From Arthrobacter sp. 31Y (GTDB taxonomy: Bacteria; Actinomycetota; Actinomycetes; Actinomycetales; Micrococcaceae): a stretch of 64,000 nucleotides of DNA. The translations under genes and the position numbers were made by a program. Positions 1 to 8,519 of the stretch are shown here, in pieces. Each line of letters opens with the position of its first letter. Position 1 is the first letter of the stretch. The stretch spans positions 2,232,001-2,296,000 of the forward strand of contig NZ_JAFW01000001.1 in assembly GCF_000526335.1 (NCBI RefSeq), in the 5' to 3' direction. The notes beneath the pieces are model-generated. The model did not search any database. It was not told the origin of the DNA and was given only the letters and a program-made list of their open reading frames with translations.

Positions 1-243
1 GGTCTTGTTCTTCGAAGCGAGCTTGCGGAGCTCGGCGAGGACCTGCACCTCGGTGAGGGCGTCCTGCAGCTTAAGGGCAGTTTCCTGGCGGATGGAATCG
101 GGGACGGCGACGTCTACCAGGCCGTCGACAGAGTCGTAGCCGATTGCCTTGAGCATGGTGTCAACGTCGGCTTGGCGACGGGCGCCAATATGCCGGTCCG
201 CGAAGGCGGTGGGGGTTGATTGAACAGTCAAGAGGAACTCCAT
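1..243 (-). CDS. gcvP: Glycine dehydrogenase (P protein), N-terminal part
   Basis: The first 81 codons of the pyridoxal-phosphate decarboxylating subunit of the glycine cleavage system; the rest runs off the left edge. The segment FADRHIGARRQADVDTMLKA and the following GYDSVDGLVDVAVP are typical of GcvP N-termini. The ATG at 243 has no good ribosome site. A TTG at 231 has GGAG six bases upstream and would give MTVQSTPTAFADRHIG, which matches the usual family N-terminus better, so the true start is probably 231. The upstream tandem glycine riboswitch supports the assignment. Function: glycine to CO2, ammonia and a methylene group on H protein. Confidence 0.95.
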   Translation of the reverse strand, partial: MEFLLTVQSTPTAFADRHIGARRQADVDTMLKAIGYDSVDGLVDVAVPDSIRQETALKLQDALTEVQVLAELRKLASKNKT

Positions 244-278
244 GATTCAGGCGCCCAGTGAGCGCCACGATGATGTGG

Positions 279-475
279 GGTTCCTCCCCGCTCTGTATTG
301 GACCTGAGAGATTCCGCAGGGATGGTTTCCTGCTTGCACCGTCGGTGAGCCCGGTTGCCCGGACTGCTTTCCAGAGTTGCCTAACCGCGGCGGTACATGG
401 GCCTGAGAGATTCCTGGGGAGGATTTGCTCCTACGGCGCCTGACTGGATGTACCGGCAGGACTCTCCCGCCGCAG
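279..475 (-). promoter_or_regulatory. Tandem glycine riboswitch upstream of gcvP
   Basis: Read on the minus strand, two aptamers follow one another. The first has GGGAGAG near 473, GGAGCAAATCC near 425 and GGAATCTCTCAGG near 405-415. The second has a linker with GCAAGCAGG near 330 and the same AATCTCTCAGG block near 303-314. The repeated CTCTCAGG core and the GAGAG partner are hallmarks of the glycine riboswitch. It lies directly in front of gcvP, the usual target, where glycine binding normally switches expression on. Confidence 0.93.
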
Positions 476-554
476 ATCAAAAGCGTTGCATCACTATGAG
501 TGACACGCTTCACACCATAGCGGGTTGTTTTGAAAAAGCGCAAGCAAGGCGTGG

Positions 555-2093
555 CTACTGATGCATGGCTTCATGGATCTGCAGCGCGAACCATAACTGG
601 GCCACAGTGGACGTTTCACCCATGTCCAGCCCCGTCAGCTCGCCGATTTTCCGGATCCGGTAGATGATGGTTTGCCGGTGCGCGAACAACGCTGAAGCAG
701 TTTTTTGCCAGGAACGCTGCGAGTCCAAATACGTCCTCAACGTGAGAATCAGATCGCCCTCCTGTCCCTGCTCATAGTCGAAAATCGGGCCGAGGAGACG
801 CCGGACCAGCGCGGTGCCTTCCTCGAAACCGGTGAGGCCCAGCCACGATGGTCCCTCCGCGTAGCGGGCCAACCCCAGCTTGTTGGCCCGGGCTGAACCG
901 AGCGCCCAGAGGGACTCCTGCAGCGCCCTCTGGATACCCGTTACGTTTGCCGGCGAACTAATCCCGATCTCGGCGTCCGCCCCGGCACAGTGGACCAAGA
1001 CGTCGTCCGGCACGCCTGCGGGCACCACCACGTGGAGCCTGTTGTTCCGCTTCAATGACGCCGACGCAACCCCGTGCCGCCACAGTTCGATGTGCACGTC
1101 AGCCAGCCCGCCGACGTCGTCCGCTGTGGAAACGCCCGCTGTGGAAACGCCCGCTGCAGGACTGTTCGCCGTCATGGAGGCGAGCAGGAAATCTTGGGGC
1201 GTCACCTCGAAACCAGCCAGCCGGCTCTCCATCTCAGCCGCGCCCAAACGCCCATCCATGGCTTGCAGCAGGAACTCACCGGCAAGCCGGTGGCGGCCTT
1301 CCAACGACAAAACGATGCGCGAAAGCTGCAGTCCCAGCACCGTTGCCGCGTGGAGGAGTACGACGGCGTCCGGGTGCGGTTCGCTGTTGGGCAGCACCAC
1401 CATGAGCGCGTTGGCGTGCGTGGGAATGTCCATGGTGAGCACGTGCCTGCCGCGGATGCGGTGCCACTGGAAGTTCTTCCCGGCAAGGCCCACCTGCCCG
1501 GACAACGGCGCCCACTCCTCGGCGAGGAAGACGGGGAGTGATTGGCCGTCCGGATGCCAGGGATGGAGGCATCGGCGGTCCACCACGAAGAGTTCGGCGT
1601 CGAGTTCGGTTGATAGCCGCTGGACGAGGCTCTGCCAATGGTCCTCGGACGCTCCGGCGGTGCGGAGAAGATCATAAACGCGGGCGGTCTGCCGTAGACG
1701 GCGGGACTCTTCGAGCAGCGAGGATTCGGCCACCGAACGGGCTATCGCGATGAACGGCAGCGGATACGGGATGTTGATCAGGGGCAGCGGGAGACGGTTG
1801 CAAGCCTCCAGGAACTCGTCCGTAAGCGGCGGTGCGTGCATCTTTTCGCCGATCGCCAACGCGCTGGCACCGCTGTCCATCAACGCCTCGGCGAGCGCTA
1901 CTTGGCCGGCCGCCTCAGCGGGAATGGAGAGGCCGTTGGTCATCATGAGCTCCCCGCCGGTGACCCACTCCCACAGCCTGGGGAGGTCCGAGGTGTGGGC
2001 CCAGGTGATCCGGTTGTCCAGGCCTTCCGCTCCTGCGGTGAGGGTGAGCCCCAGCTGCGGCTCTGCGATGAGTTCCGATACGGTAATCGCCAT
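555..2093 (-). CDS. PucR-family transcriptional regulator
   Basis: 512 residues from the ATG at 2093 (MAITVSELIAEPQLGL). The frame is open further upstream, but this start matches PucR proteins. The N-terminal part is the PucR sensor-like domain (AHTSDLPRLWEWVTGGELM). The C-terminal about 60 residues form the HTH_30 domain (TLRTYLDSQRSWQKTASALF, then HRQTIIYRIRKIGELTG). PucR proteins usually control nitrogen-compound catabolism (purines, GABA, polyamines). This one is divergent from the agmatinase-like operon and most likely activates it. Confidence 0.9.
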   Translation of the reverse strand: MAITVSELIAEPQLGLTLTAGAEGLDNRITWAHTSDLPRLWEWVTGGELMMTNGLSIPAEAAGQVALAEALMDSGASALAIGEKMHAPPLTDEFLEACNRLPLPLINIPYPLPFIAIARSVAESSLLEESRRLRQTARVYDLLRTAGASEDHWQSLVQRLSTELDAELFVVDRRCLHPWHPDGQSLPVFLAEEWAPLSGQVGLAGKNFQWHRIRGRHVLTMDIPTHANALMVVLPNSEPHPDAVVLLHAATVLGLQLSRIVLSLEGRHRLAGEFLLQAMDGRLGAAEMESRLAGFEVTPQDFLLASMTANSPAAGVSTAGVSTADDVGGLADVHIELWRHGVASASLKRNNRLHVVVPAGVPDDVLVHCAGADAEIGISSPANVTGIQRALQESLWALGSARANKLGLARYAEGPSWLGLTGFEEGTALVRRLLGPIFDYEQGQEGDLILTLRTYLDSQRSWQKTASALFAHRQTIIYRIRKIGELTGLDMGETSTVAQLWFALQIHEAMHQ

Positions 2094-2149
2094 CTTGTGA
2101 CCCGGTTTCTGTTCTGCGCGCCCTTCCGGGCCGCCATTTTCAGCGGCAC

Positions 2150-2165
2150 TTAGACATTCGTCTAA
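2150..2165. promoter_or_regulatory. Candidate operator between PucR gene and ureohydrolase operon
   Basis: A perfect palindrome TTAGAC-ATTC-GTCTAA lies in the 187-base divergent region between the PucR start (2093) and the ureohydrolase start (2281). Position and symmetry suit a regulator dimer site. Binding by this PucR is an inference. Confidence 0.45.
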
Positions 2166-2280
2166 ACGGCTCGACCATTTGTAGTCAATGTACCGGTATC
2201 CGGCGTGATCCGCGTCACCAACAATGGAATTACTTACTTCCCGCTCAACGGCGAGCACCCCTCAACCCAAGGATCCGTCA

Positions 2281-3285
2281 ATGACAACGCACCAGCCCAT
2301 CGGCCCTGTCGACGCAACCAAAGTCCCCCGGTATGCAGGACTCGGTACCTTCGCCCGTCTCCCCCAAATCGACCGTGTCCCGGACTACGACATTGCGATC
2401 GTCGGCGTACCGTTCGACGGCGGAACCTCCTTCCGCCCCGGCGCCCGTTTCGGTCCTGCCGCAGTCCGCGAGGCCTCCCGCCTCCTGCGTCCCGGATACC
2501 ACCCGGAGCTCGACGTTGAACCGGTGTACGAAGCCCAAGTGGTGGACGCCGGGGACATCGCCTGCACCCCCTATGACATCACCCGGGCAGTCCGTGAGAT
2601 CGAAGAGCAGGCATTGCCTTTGATCAGCGCGGACAAGAGGCTCATCTCCATAGGCGGCGACCACACGATCGCCCTGCCCATGCTGCGGGCGTTGAACAAG
2701 GTCCACGGTCCGGTGGCGCTGCTGCACTTCGACGCGCACCTGGACACGTGGGACACCTATTTCGACCAGCCCATCACGCATGGAACCATCTTCCGGCGGG
2801 CGTTCGAGGAAGGCCTGCTGGTGGAGGACAAGTCCATGCACGTGGGTATCCGCGGACCTGTCTATGACCGCAACGACTTCCTCCGCGACCACGAATTCGG
2901 CTTCCAGATCATCCGCTGCTCGGACCTGGACGTGATCGGCGTTCCGGCGGCCATCCAGCGGGTGAAGGACCGGCTCGGCGACACCCCCGTGTACGTCTCC
3001 ATCGACATCGATGTCCTGGACCCCGCATTCGCCCCCGGCACGGGCACTCCGGAAATGGGCGGGCTCCACTCCCGCGAACTCCTGGCTCTGCTCCGCGGAC
3101 TGAACGGGATCAACATCGTGGGCGCCGACGTCGTGGAAGTAGCTCCGGCGTACGACCATGCGGACATCACCACCGTCGCGGCCGCCACCTTGGTGTTCGA
3201 TCTGCTGGGCCTGATGGTGAACCGCAGCAAAGCAGACGCCACAGCCGTCCGTGAACTCGCCTCGGCATCCCGGAGTGCGTCATGA
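2281..3285 (+). CDS. Agmatinase / guanidino-acid ureohydrolase family enzyme
   Basis: 334 residues. Start ATG 2281 is preceded by AAGGA. All binuclear manganese signatures of the arginase/agmatinase family are present: SIGGDHT, LLHFDAHLDTWD and SIDIDVLDPAFAPGTGTPE. These enzymes release urea from a guanidino group (agmatine, 4-guanidinobutyrate, guanidine and relatives). The ATG of the permease overlaps its stop (ATGA), so the two are co-translated. The downstream aldehyde dehydrogenase would suit an agmatine or guanidinobutyraldehyde route. The exact substrate cannot be read from the sequence, so agmatinase is a family label only. Confidence 0.88.
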   Translation: MTTHQPIGPVDATKVPRYAGLGTFARLPQIDRVPDYDIAIVGVPFDGGTSFRPGARFGPAAVREASRLLRPGYHPELDVEPVYEAQVVDAGDIACTPYDITRAVREIEEQALPLISADKRLISIGGDHTIALPMLRALNKVHGPVALLHFDAHLDTWDTYFDQPITHGTIFRRAFEEGLLVEDKSMHVGIRGPVYDRNDFLRDHEFGFQIIRCSDLDVIGVPAAIQRVKDRLGDTPVYVSIDIDVLDPAFAPGTGTPEMGGLHSRELLALLRGLNGINIVGADVVEVAPAYDHADITTVAAATLVFDLLGLMVNRSKADATAVRELASASRSAS

Positions 3286-4721
3286 GCACCGCCCCAACAA
3301 CTGAAGTTCCCCGGCTGGAGGACAAGACCATCCAGCCCATCCCGGCCAACGAGCGCCACGGCAAGGCAAGGGACCTCTTCACCATCTGGTTTGGCTCCAA
3401 CATCATGATCATGACCATCGTGACGGGCGGACTCGCCACCACGGTGTTCGGCCTGGGCTTCGTTCCGGCGATCGTGGGCATCATCATCGGCAACGTGGTG
3501 GGCGGCATCTTCATGGCGCTGCACTCCGCCCAGGGCCCGCAACTGGGTGTGGCGCAAATGATCCAGACCCGCGGCCAGTTCGGTTCTTTCGGGGCTTTGT
3601 TGATCGTGGTCATCGTGGTGGTCATGTACGTCGGGTTCTTCGCAGCAAACCTGGTGTTTGGCGGCGAAGCGATGGCTGCCGTCAGCCCGGGCATCAGTGT
3701 TGACGCGGGCATCATCATCATTGGGGTGGTGAGCGTGATCGCGACCATCTTCGGTTACCGTCTCATCCACGCCTATGCACGTGTCCTCAGCGTCGCGGCC
3801 GGATTGGCCCTGTTGCTGGCGTTCGGTTGGATCCTGGTGGTCCACGGACTGCCCGCCAACTTCCTGGAGACGGGCAACTTCAACTGGGTGGGCTTCATGG
3901 GCACCATCTCCGTCTCGGCCCTGTGGCAGCTGGCCTACGCGCCTTACGTCTCTGACTACTCGCGTTACATGCCGCAAGGCACGGGCTCCGCTCCGGCGTT
4001 CTGGGCCTCCTACTCAGGCTGTGTTCTGGGAACCCTCTTCCCCATGATCCTCGGCGCATTGGTGGGCACTTTGGCCGTCTCCATGAGCACCGGGGACGTC
4101 GAAATCGTCGGCAGCCTGGGAGCCCTGCTTCAGCCGTGGACGCTGATCATCGTTGGAATCTTCTGCCTGGGCGTCGCGGCGTCGAACGCCATGAACCTGT
4201 ACTGCGGCGTCTTGTGCACCCTGACCATCGGGCAGACGTTCAAGCCAAGCTGGTTGCCACGCGCCAAGACCCGCAGCATCGCCGCGATCATCCTCTTCGT
4301 CGTCGCCGTCTCCATCGCCCTCTTTGCCCGCGACAACTTCATCCTCTTCTACACCAACTTTCTCTCCTTCCTGATGTACGTCCTGGTCCCTTGGACGGCC
4401 ATCAACCTAGTGGACTACTACCTGCTGCGGCACGGCGAGTACAGGGTTGAAGACTTCTTCAAGCGCGACGGCGGGGTGTACGGGCGGTTCAATTGGGTCG
4501 CCATCGGATCCTATATAGCAGGCGCGGCGATCCAGGTCCCCTTCTCGGCCACCGCCATCTACACGGGCCCGCTGGCCGCGGCGCTGGGCGGCGTGGACAT
4601 CTCCTGGATCGTCGGCCTCGTCGTGGTTGCTCCCCTTTACTACGTCGCGGCCCGGGTCTTCGGCAAGAAGACAGAAGCCGCCCCCTTTCCCTCATCTGCC
4701 CTCGCCGCAGACCTCATCTGA
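3282..4721 (+). CDS. NCS1-family nucleobase/cation symporter-like permease
   Basis: 479 residues with about twelve hydrophobic segments. The N-terminal FTIWFGSNIMIMTIVTGGL and the middle AYAPYVSDYSRYMP are typical of NCS1 (cytosine, purine, allantoin, hydantoin) transporters. It overlaps the ureohydrolase stop by four bases and is followed 43 bases later by the aldehyde dehydrogenase. The context suggests that it imports the nitrogenous substrate of the pathway, possibly a guanidino compound, which would be unusual for NCS1 proteins. Confidence 0.88.
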   Translation: MSTAPTTEVPRLEDKTIQPIPANERHGKARDLFTIWFGSNIMIMTIVTGGLATTVFGLGFVPAIVGIIIGNVVGGIFMALHSAQGPQLGVAQMIQTRGQFGSFGALLIVVIVVVMYVGFFAANLVFGGEAMAAVSPGISVDAGIIIIGVVSVIATIFGYRLIHAYARVLSVAAGLALLLAFGWILVVHGLPANFLETGNFNWVGFMGTISVSALWQLAYAPYVSDYSRYMPQGTGSAPAFWASYSGCVLGTLFPMILGALVGTLAVSMSTGDVEIVGSLGALLQPWTLIIVGIFCLGVAASNAMNLYCGVLCTLTIGQTFKPSWLPRAKTRSIAAIILFVVAVSIALFARDNFILFYTNFLSFLMYVLVPWTAINLVDYYLLRHGEYRVEDFFKRDGGVYGRFNWVAIGSYIAGAAIQVPFSATAIYTGPLAAALGGVDISWIVGLVVVAPLYYVAARVFGKKTEAAPFPSSALAADLI

Positions 4722-4764
4722 CCAGACCACATCTGATCAGCCCCTCACCTGAAAGCGAATCACC

Positions 4765-6282
4765 ATGACTGCCACCCAGACCGAACAGTTCACCGTCCAG
4801 CCCTTCACAGTCCGACGCTCCTCCGGTTCTCCAGATATCGCCGGCGTCCTTCCTCCGGCGGGGCACTTCATCAACGGATCCTTCGTCCCTGGCTCCACGG
4901 GCCTGCTGATCGACGTCGTGGATCCCACCACCGAGGCGGTCATCGCCTCGGTTCAGGCCGGCACGGCCGATGATGTGGACGTCGCTGTTGCCGCCGCCGT
5001 CGTGGCCCAAAAGACCTGGGGTGCCACCACCCCGAAAGAACGCGCTGACGTCCTGAACCTCATCGCGAACATCATTGAGGAGAACCGGGAAGCGTTTCAG
5101 GTCATCGAGTCGGCCAACACTGGCAAGCCGCAGGCCGTGTCCGAGGACGATGTCTCCAGCACCATCGATACCTTCCGGTTCATGGCCGGCGCCTCGCGCA
5201 CCCTGACTTCCATGGCCGGCGGCGATTACGCCACGGACCACACCTCGGTGATTCTCCGCGAACCCGTGGGCGTGGTGGGCGTCATCACTCCGTGGAACTA
5301 CCCGCTGCTGATGGCTGCCTGGAAGATCGCGCCCATCCTCGCAGCCGGCAACAGCATTGTCATCAAACCGTCCGAGCAGACTCCGCTGTCCACGTTGAAG
5401 TTGGTGGAAGTGCTGGCCGGACGCATTCCTGATGGCATCCTCAACGTGGTCACAGGCCGCGGCCGAACGGTGGGGCAGAGGCTCTCCGAACACCCGGACA
5501 TTGCGTTGGTGGCTCTCACCGGAAGCGTCGTCAGTGGCCAGGCCGTGGCCGAAACCGCCGCGAAGTCCGTCAAGCGCGTCCACTTGGAACTCGGCGGCAA
5601 GGCGCCCGTTGTTGTCTTCCCCGACGCCGACCTCCGCGCCGCCGCTGCCGGCGTGAGAAACGCAGGGTTCTGGAACGCCGGCCAGGACTGCGGCGCTGCC
5701 TGCCGCGTCCTGGTGCACGAGTCTGTAGCCGAAGAATTCACCGAACACCTGATCCGTGAGGTCAGCACCCTGGCGATCGGCGCCCCGGACGCTGGCGACG
5801 ACGTCGAAATCGGCCCCATGATCTCGCTCCCCCACTACGAGCGGGTCAAGGAATCCCTGGCAGAAGCCCGCGCCGCCGGCCTCAACATCGCCCTTGGTGG
5901 TTCCGCACTGGAAGGTCCCGGTTACTTCATCGAGCCCACGGTCATCAGCAACGTGCCGGCCGGGGCGCACATCGCCACGCACGAGATCTTCGGACCCGTG
6001 GTCACTGTGGAAACGTTCAGCAGCACCGAGGAAGCCGTGACCCGCGCGAACGAGAGCCCCTACGGCCTGTCAGCCTCCGTATGGACGCGGGATTCAAGCC
6101 TTTCTCTCCGCATTCCCAAGCAGTTGGACTTCGGCACGGTGTGGGTCAATGCGCACCTCGTCTTGGCGTGCGAGGTACCGTGGGGCGGGTTCAAGGGTTC
6201 CGGCTACGGCCGCGACCTCTCGCTCTACGCCTTGGATGACTACTCGCGCACCAAGCACGTCATGATCAACCACGGCGCGTAA
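4765..6282 (+). CDS. NAD(P)-dependent aldehyde dehydrogenase, aminobutyraldehyde/betaine aldehyde type
   Basis: 505 residues. ALDH features in order: TPWNYPLLMAAWKIAPILAA (cofactor fold), KPSEQTPLS, LTGSVVSGQ, catalytic Glu in HLELGGKAP and nucleophile Cys in NAGQDCGAACRV. The GQDC.AACR context is like gamma-aminobutyraldehyde dehydrogenase (PatD). The protein carries about 20 extra N-terminal residues. In this operon it probably oxidises an amino- or guanidino-aldehyde to the acid. Confidence 0.88.
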   Translation: MTATQTEQFTVQPFTVRRSSGSPDIAGVLPPAGHFINGSFVPGSTGLLIDVVDPTTEAVIASVQAGTADDVDVAVAAAVVAQKTWGATTPKERADVLNLIANIIEENREAFQVIESANTGKPQAVSEDDVSSTIDTFRFMAGASRTLTSMAGGDYATDHTSVILREPVGVVGVITPWNYPLLMAAWKIAPILAAGNSIVIKPSEQTPLSTLKLVEVLAGRIPDGILNVVTGRGRTVGQRLSEHPDIALVALTGSVVSGQAVAETAAKSVKRVHLELGGKAPVVVFPDADLRAAAAGVRNAGFWNAGQDCGAACRVLVHESVAEEFTEHLIREVSTLAIGAPDAGDDVEIGPMISLPHYERVKESLAEARAAGLNIALGGSALEGPGYFIEPTVISNVPAGAHIATHEIFGPVVTVETFSSTEEAVTRANESPYGLSASVWTRDSSLSLRIPKQLDFGTVWVNAHLVLACEVPWGGFKGSGYGRDLSLYALDDYSRTKHVMINHGA

Positions 6283-6311
6283 GCGTACAGACAAGCAACG
6301 GAGCTTTCACC

Positions 6312-7604
6312 ATGACCACTCATGTTTCCCGGGGATCGGGCGCACCGGCAGCAGCCACTCCCACAGCCCCCTTCACCACGGACGCCACATGGACCAACTG
6401 GGGCGGTAACCAGAGCGCGACGCCGGCCTTCACCGTGCGCCCCAGGAATGAACAAGAAGCGCTCGACGCCGTCCGTTTCGCCATCCGCGAAGGCTTGCCT
6501 GTGCGGGCGGTCGGCTCAGGGCACTCGTCCTCACCGTTGGTTCAGACCGGCGGGGTATTGATGGATATGTCCGGGCTCTCGGCCATCACGGGCACCGATC
6601 GGGTGGGGCGCCGAGCCCGCGCACTGGCCGGTACCACCATCAACGCGTTCGGGGATGCCTTGTGGGACAAGGGACTGGCACTCAGCAACCAAGGCGACAT
6701 CGACAAACAGCAGATCGCAGGGGCGCTGGCCACCAGCACCCACGGGTCCGGTAAGGACCTGGGCAGCTTCTCCTCCAAGCTGCGCTGGGTGAAGCTGATC
6801 AACGGCTATGGCGAGATCGTGGAGATCGGCGAAGGCCAGTTGCGGGAACTCCGTGCCGCACAGACAGCCCTTGGAACGCTGGGAATCTTCTTGGAAGTCG
6901 AGTTGGCCGTGGAGGACAGCTACTACCTGCAGGAACAGATCACCTACCCCACATGGGCGGAAACCACCTCCACGTGGCAGGCAGACATCGATCACAACAG
7001 GCACTACTCCTTCCTATGGTGCCCGGAGGACGACTCGTGTGAACTCCTGGACCTCCCCGGTTCACCGGACCACAGCATGGGTGGCCGCAGTTACACCAAG
7101 CGATACAACGTGGCTTCCATCCAGGACGAAAGCCAGCTCTCCTCCGTGGAGGGTGCCCGACTGGACCGTTCCTACCGAATCTATCCGGGCGGCTTCACCA
7201 CGCAGTTCCACGAACTCGAGTACTTTGTCCGCAGCGAAGACGGGCTGGTGGCTGTCGAGGCCATTCAGGACCTGATCCGCAGCAAGTACCCAGAGCAGAA
7301 GTATCCCGTTGAGGTCCGCTGGGTGAAGTCCGACGACGCCTACATGTCCCAGTTCCAAGGCCGCGACAGCACCGTCATCACCCTGACAACCGAGCCCGGA
7401 ACCGACTACTGGCAGTTCTTCCGGGACGCCGACGCCGTGCTGCAGGAATTCGAACCCCGCGCCCATTGGGGAAAAATTCACTTCATGACCCGCAGCCGCC
7501 TGGAACGCCTGTACCCGGAGCTGGACACGTTTATCCAGGTTCGTCGGGAGTTCGACCCCCGCGGAATGTTCCTCAACGACCACACCAGGTCTCTGCTCGC
7601 CTGA
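6312..7604 (+). CDS. FAD-linked oxidase of the VAO / aldonolactone-alditol oxidase family
   Basis: 430 residues. The FAD_binding_4 domain has VRAVGSGHSSS near residues 64-74, where the His is the usual covalent flavin site, followed by GALATSTHGSG. The C-terminal aldonolactone-oxidase-type domain ends with HWGKIHFM. Relatives are alditol/xylitol oxidase and gulonolactone or arabinonolactone oxidase, which oxidise an alcohol with O2 and make H2O2. It lies 29 bases after the aldehyde dehydrogenase and appears to be the last gene of the operon. Its natural substrate here is unknown. An alcohol-to-aldehyde step feeding the dehydrogenase is one option. Confidence 0.82.
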   Translation: MTTHVSRGSGAPAAATPTAPFTTDATWTNWGGNQSATPAFTVRPRNEQEALDAVRFAIREGLPVRAVGSGHSSSPLVQTGGVLMDMSGLSAITGTDRVGRRARALAGTTINAFGDALWDKGLALSNQGDIDKQQIAGALATSTHGSGKDLGSFSSKLRWVKLINGYGEIVEIGEGQLRELRAAQTALGTLGIFLEVELAVEDSYYLQEQITYPTWAETTSTWQADIDHNRHYSFLWCPEDDSCELLDLPGSPDHSMGGRSYTKRYNVASIQDESQLSSVEGARLDRSYRIYPGGFTTQFHELEYFVRSEDGLVAVEAIQDLIRSKYPEQKYPVEVRWVKSDDAYMSQFQGRDSTVITLTTEPGTDYWQFFRDADAVLQEFEPRAHWGKIHFMTRSRLERLYPELDTFIQVRREFDPRGMFLNDHTRSLLA

Positions 7605-7616
7605 CGGGGTTCGTCG

Positions 7617-7755
7617 GACGGGAGGTGAGAGAACCAGCCCTCTCTCACCTCTCGCCCCCTTCCCACCAGCCCTCTCTCACCTCCCGCCCCCTTCCCACCA
7701 GCCCTCTCTCACCTCCCGCGCCCTTCCCACCAGCCCTCTCTCACCTCCCGGTTAC
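7617..7755. repeat. Tandem 32-bp repeat with TCTCTCACCTCCCGC core
   Basis: Units begin at 7634, 7666, 7698 and 7730 (period exactly 32 bases, about 3.7 copies) and share CCAGCCCTCTCTCACCT. The first copy is preceded by an inverted core, GGGAGGTGAGAGA (7619-7631). This makes a hairpin that could end transcription of the FAD-oxidase operon. The same core with the same 32-base period, but different filler, recurs at 59862-59911. Confidence 0.9.
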
Positions 7756-7829
7756 ACCAGCTTGAAACCTCGGAGTGGTAGTTTGATCTCTGCTGAGGCA
7801 GACACCCGCACCCAATCGGAGGACCATCC

Positions 7830-8291
7830 ATGTTTAAGGGTTTCAAGGACTTCATACTTCGCGGCAACGTGATCGAACTGGCCATCGCCGTCGTCATCGG
7901 CAGTGCCTTCACCGCCCTTGTGGCAGCTTTTACCAACCACATCATCAACCCCGTCATCGCCGCCGCCGGCGGCATGAACGCCGAGGGACTCGGCTTCAAG
8001 ATCTGGGAGAACAACCCCGCCACGTTCGTTGACTTTGGCTCGGTACTGACAGCCCTGGTGACCTTTGTCATCACTGCAGCCGTGGTTTACTTCATCTTCG
8101 TCGCGCCGATGAACAAGATTAACTCCTTGGTCAAGGAGCGCCTCTCCACCGAGGAGCCCGAGGAAGAGCCGCTGCCTGCTGACACCGCACTGCTGGCCGA
8201 AATCCGCGACCTCCTCAAGGACGCTGCGGCCCACCGCGACGCAAACATTTCGGAGCTCGATTCCGACCTCGATTCCGACCGCACCCGCTAG
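7830..8291 (+). CDS. mscL: Large-conductance mechanosensitive channel
   Basis: 153 residues; GGAGG lies eight bases before the ATG. The N-terminal MFKGFKDFILRGNVIELAIA is the MscL amphipathic helix and start of TM1 (pore-lining). TM2 is TALVTFVITAAVVYFIFVAP, followed by a charged cytoplasmic helix. The channel opens under membrane tension to release solutes after osmotic downshock. It is monocistronic, with a terminator downstream. Confidence 0.97.
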   Translation: MFKGFKDFILRGNVIELAIAVVIGSAFTALVAAFTNHIINPVIAAAGGMNAEGLGFKIWENNPATFVDFGSVLTALVTFVITAAVVYFIFVAPMNKINSLVKERLSTEEPEEEPLPADTALLAEIRDLLKDAAAHRDANISELDSDLDSDRTR

Positions 8292-8338
8292 AACGGGCGG
8301 CTCGTTGCGAGCGCTCCATCCCGGTTGCTTGGCCTGAG

Positions 8339-8375
8339 CCCGGCGTTTTCCCCGCGAGAACGCCGGGTTCTTGCG
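8339..8375 (+). terminator. Rho-independent terminator after mscL
   Basis: CCCGGCGTT ... AACGCCGGG stem (8339-8347 and 8359-8367) followed by TTCTTGCGTTT. Confidence 0.75.
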
Positions 8376-8416
8376 TTTCCTGCCCGGTGACGCGCGCACC
8401 AACCGGGCAGGAGCGC
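8373..8416. repeat. Palindromic element, GCTCCTGCCC family
   Basis: Left arm GCGTTTCCTGCCCGGT (8373-8388) pairs with right arm ACCGGGCAGGAGCGC (8402-8416). The arm sequence recurs at 9470-9490 and twice, inverted, at 42338-42453. Confidence 0.7.
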
Positions 8417-8519
8417 GCACCTGCGGCTGAAAACAGCTCCTCACCACAGAAACCTGCCTGTCCTCAGAACGTGACTCCGGGGCAACGGGATTGAAACAGG
8501 GGCAGTGCAGCATGAAAAC

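Noticed and set aside
247..543. 98-codon frame over the leader of gcvP
   Set aside because: It coincides with the tandem glycine riboswitch, whose conserved RNA motifs explain the sequence.
7634..7755. Possible mini-CRISPR array
   Set aside because: The period is 32 bases but the filler between cores is the same in each unit, there is no cas gene, and the core is too short. It is a simple tandem repeat.
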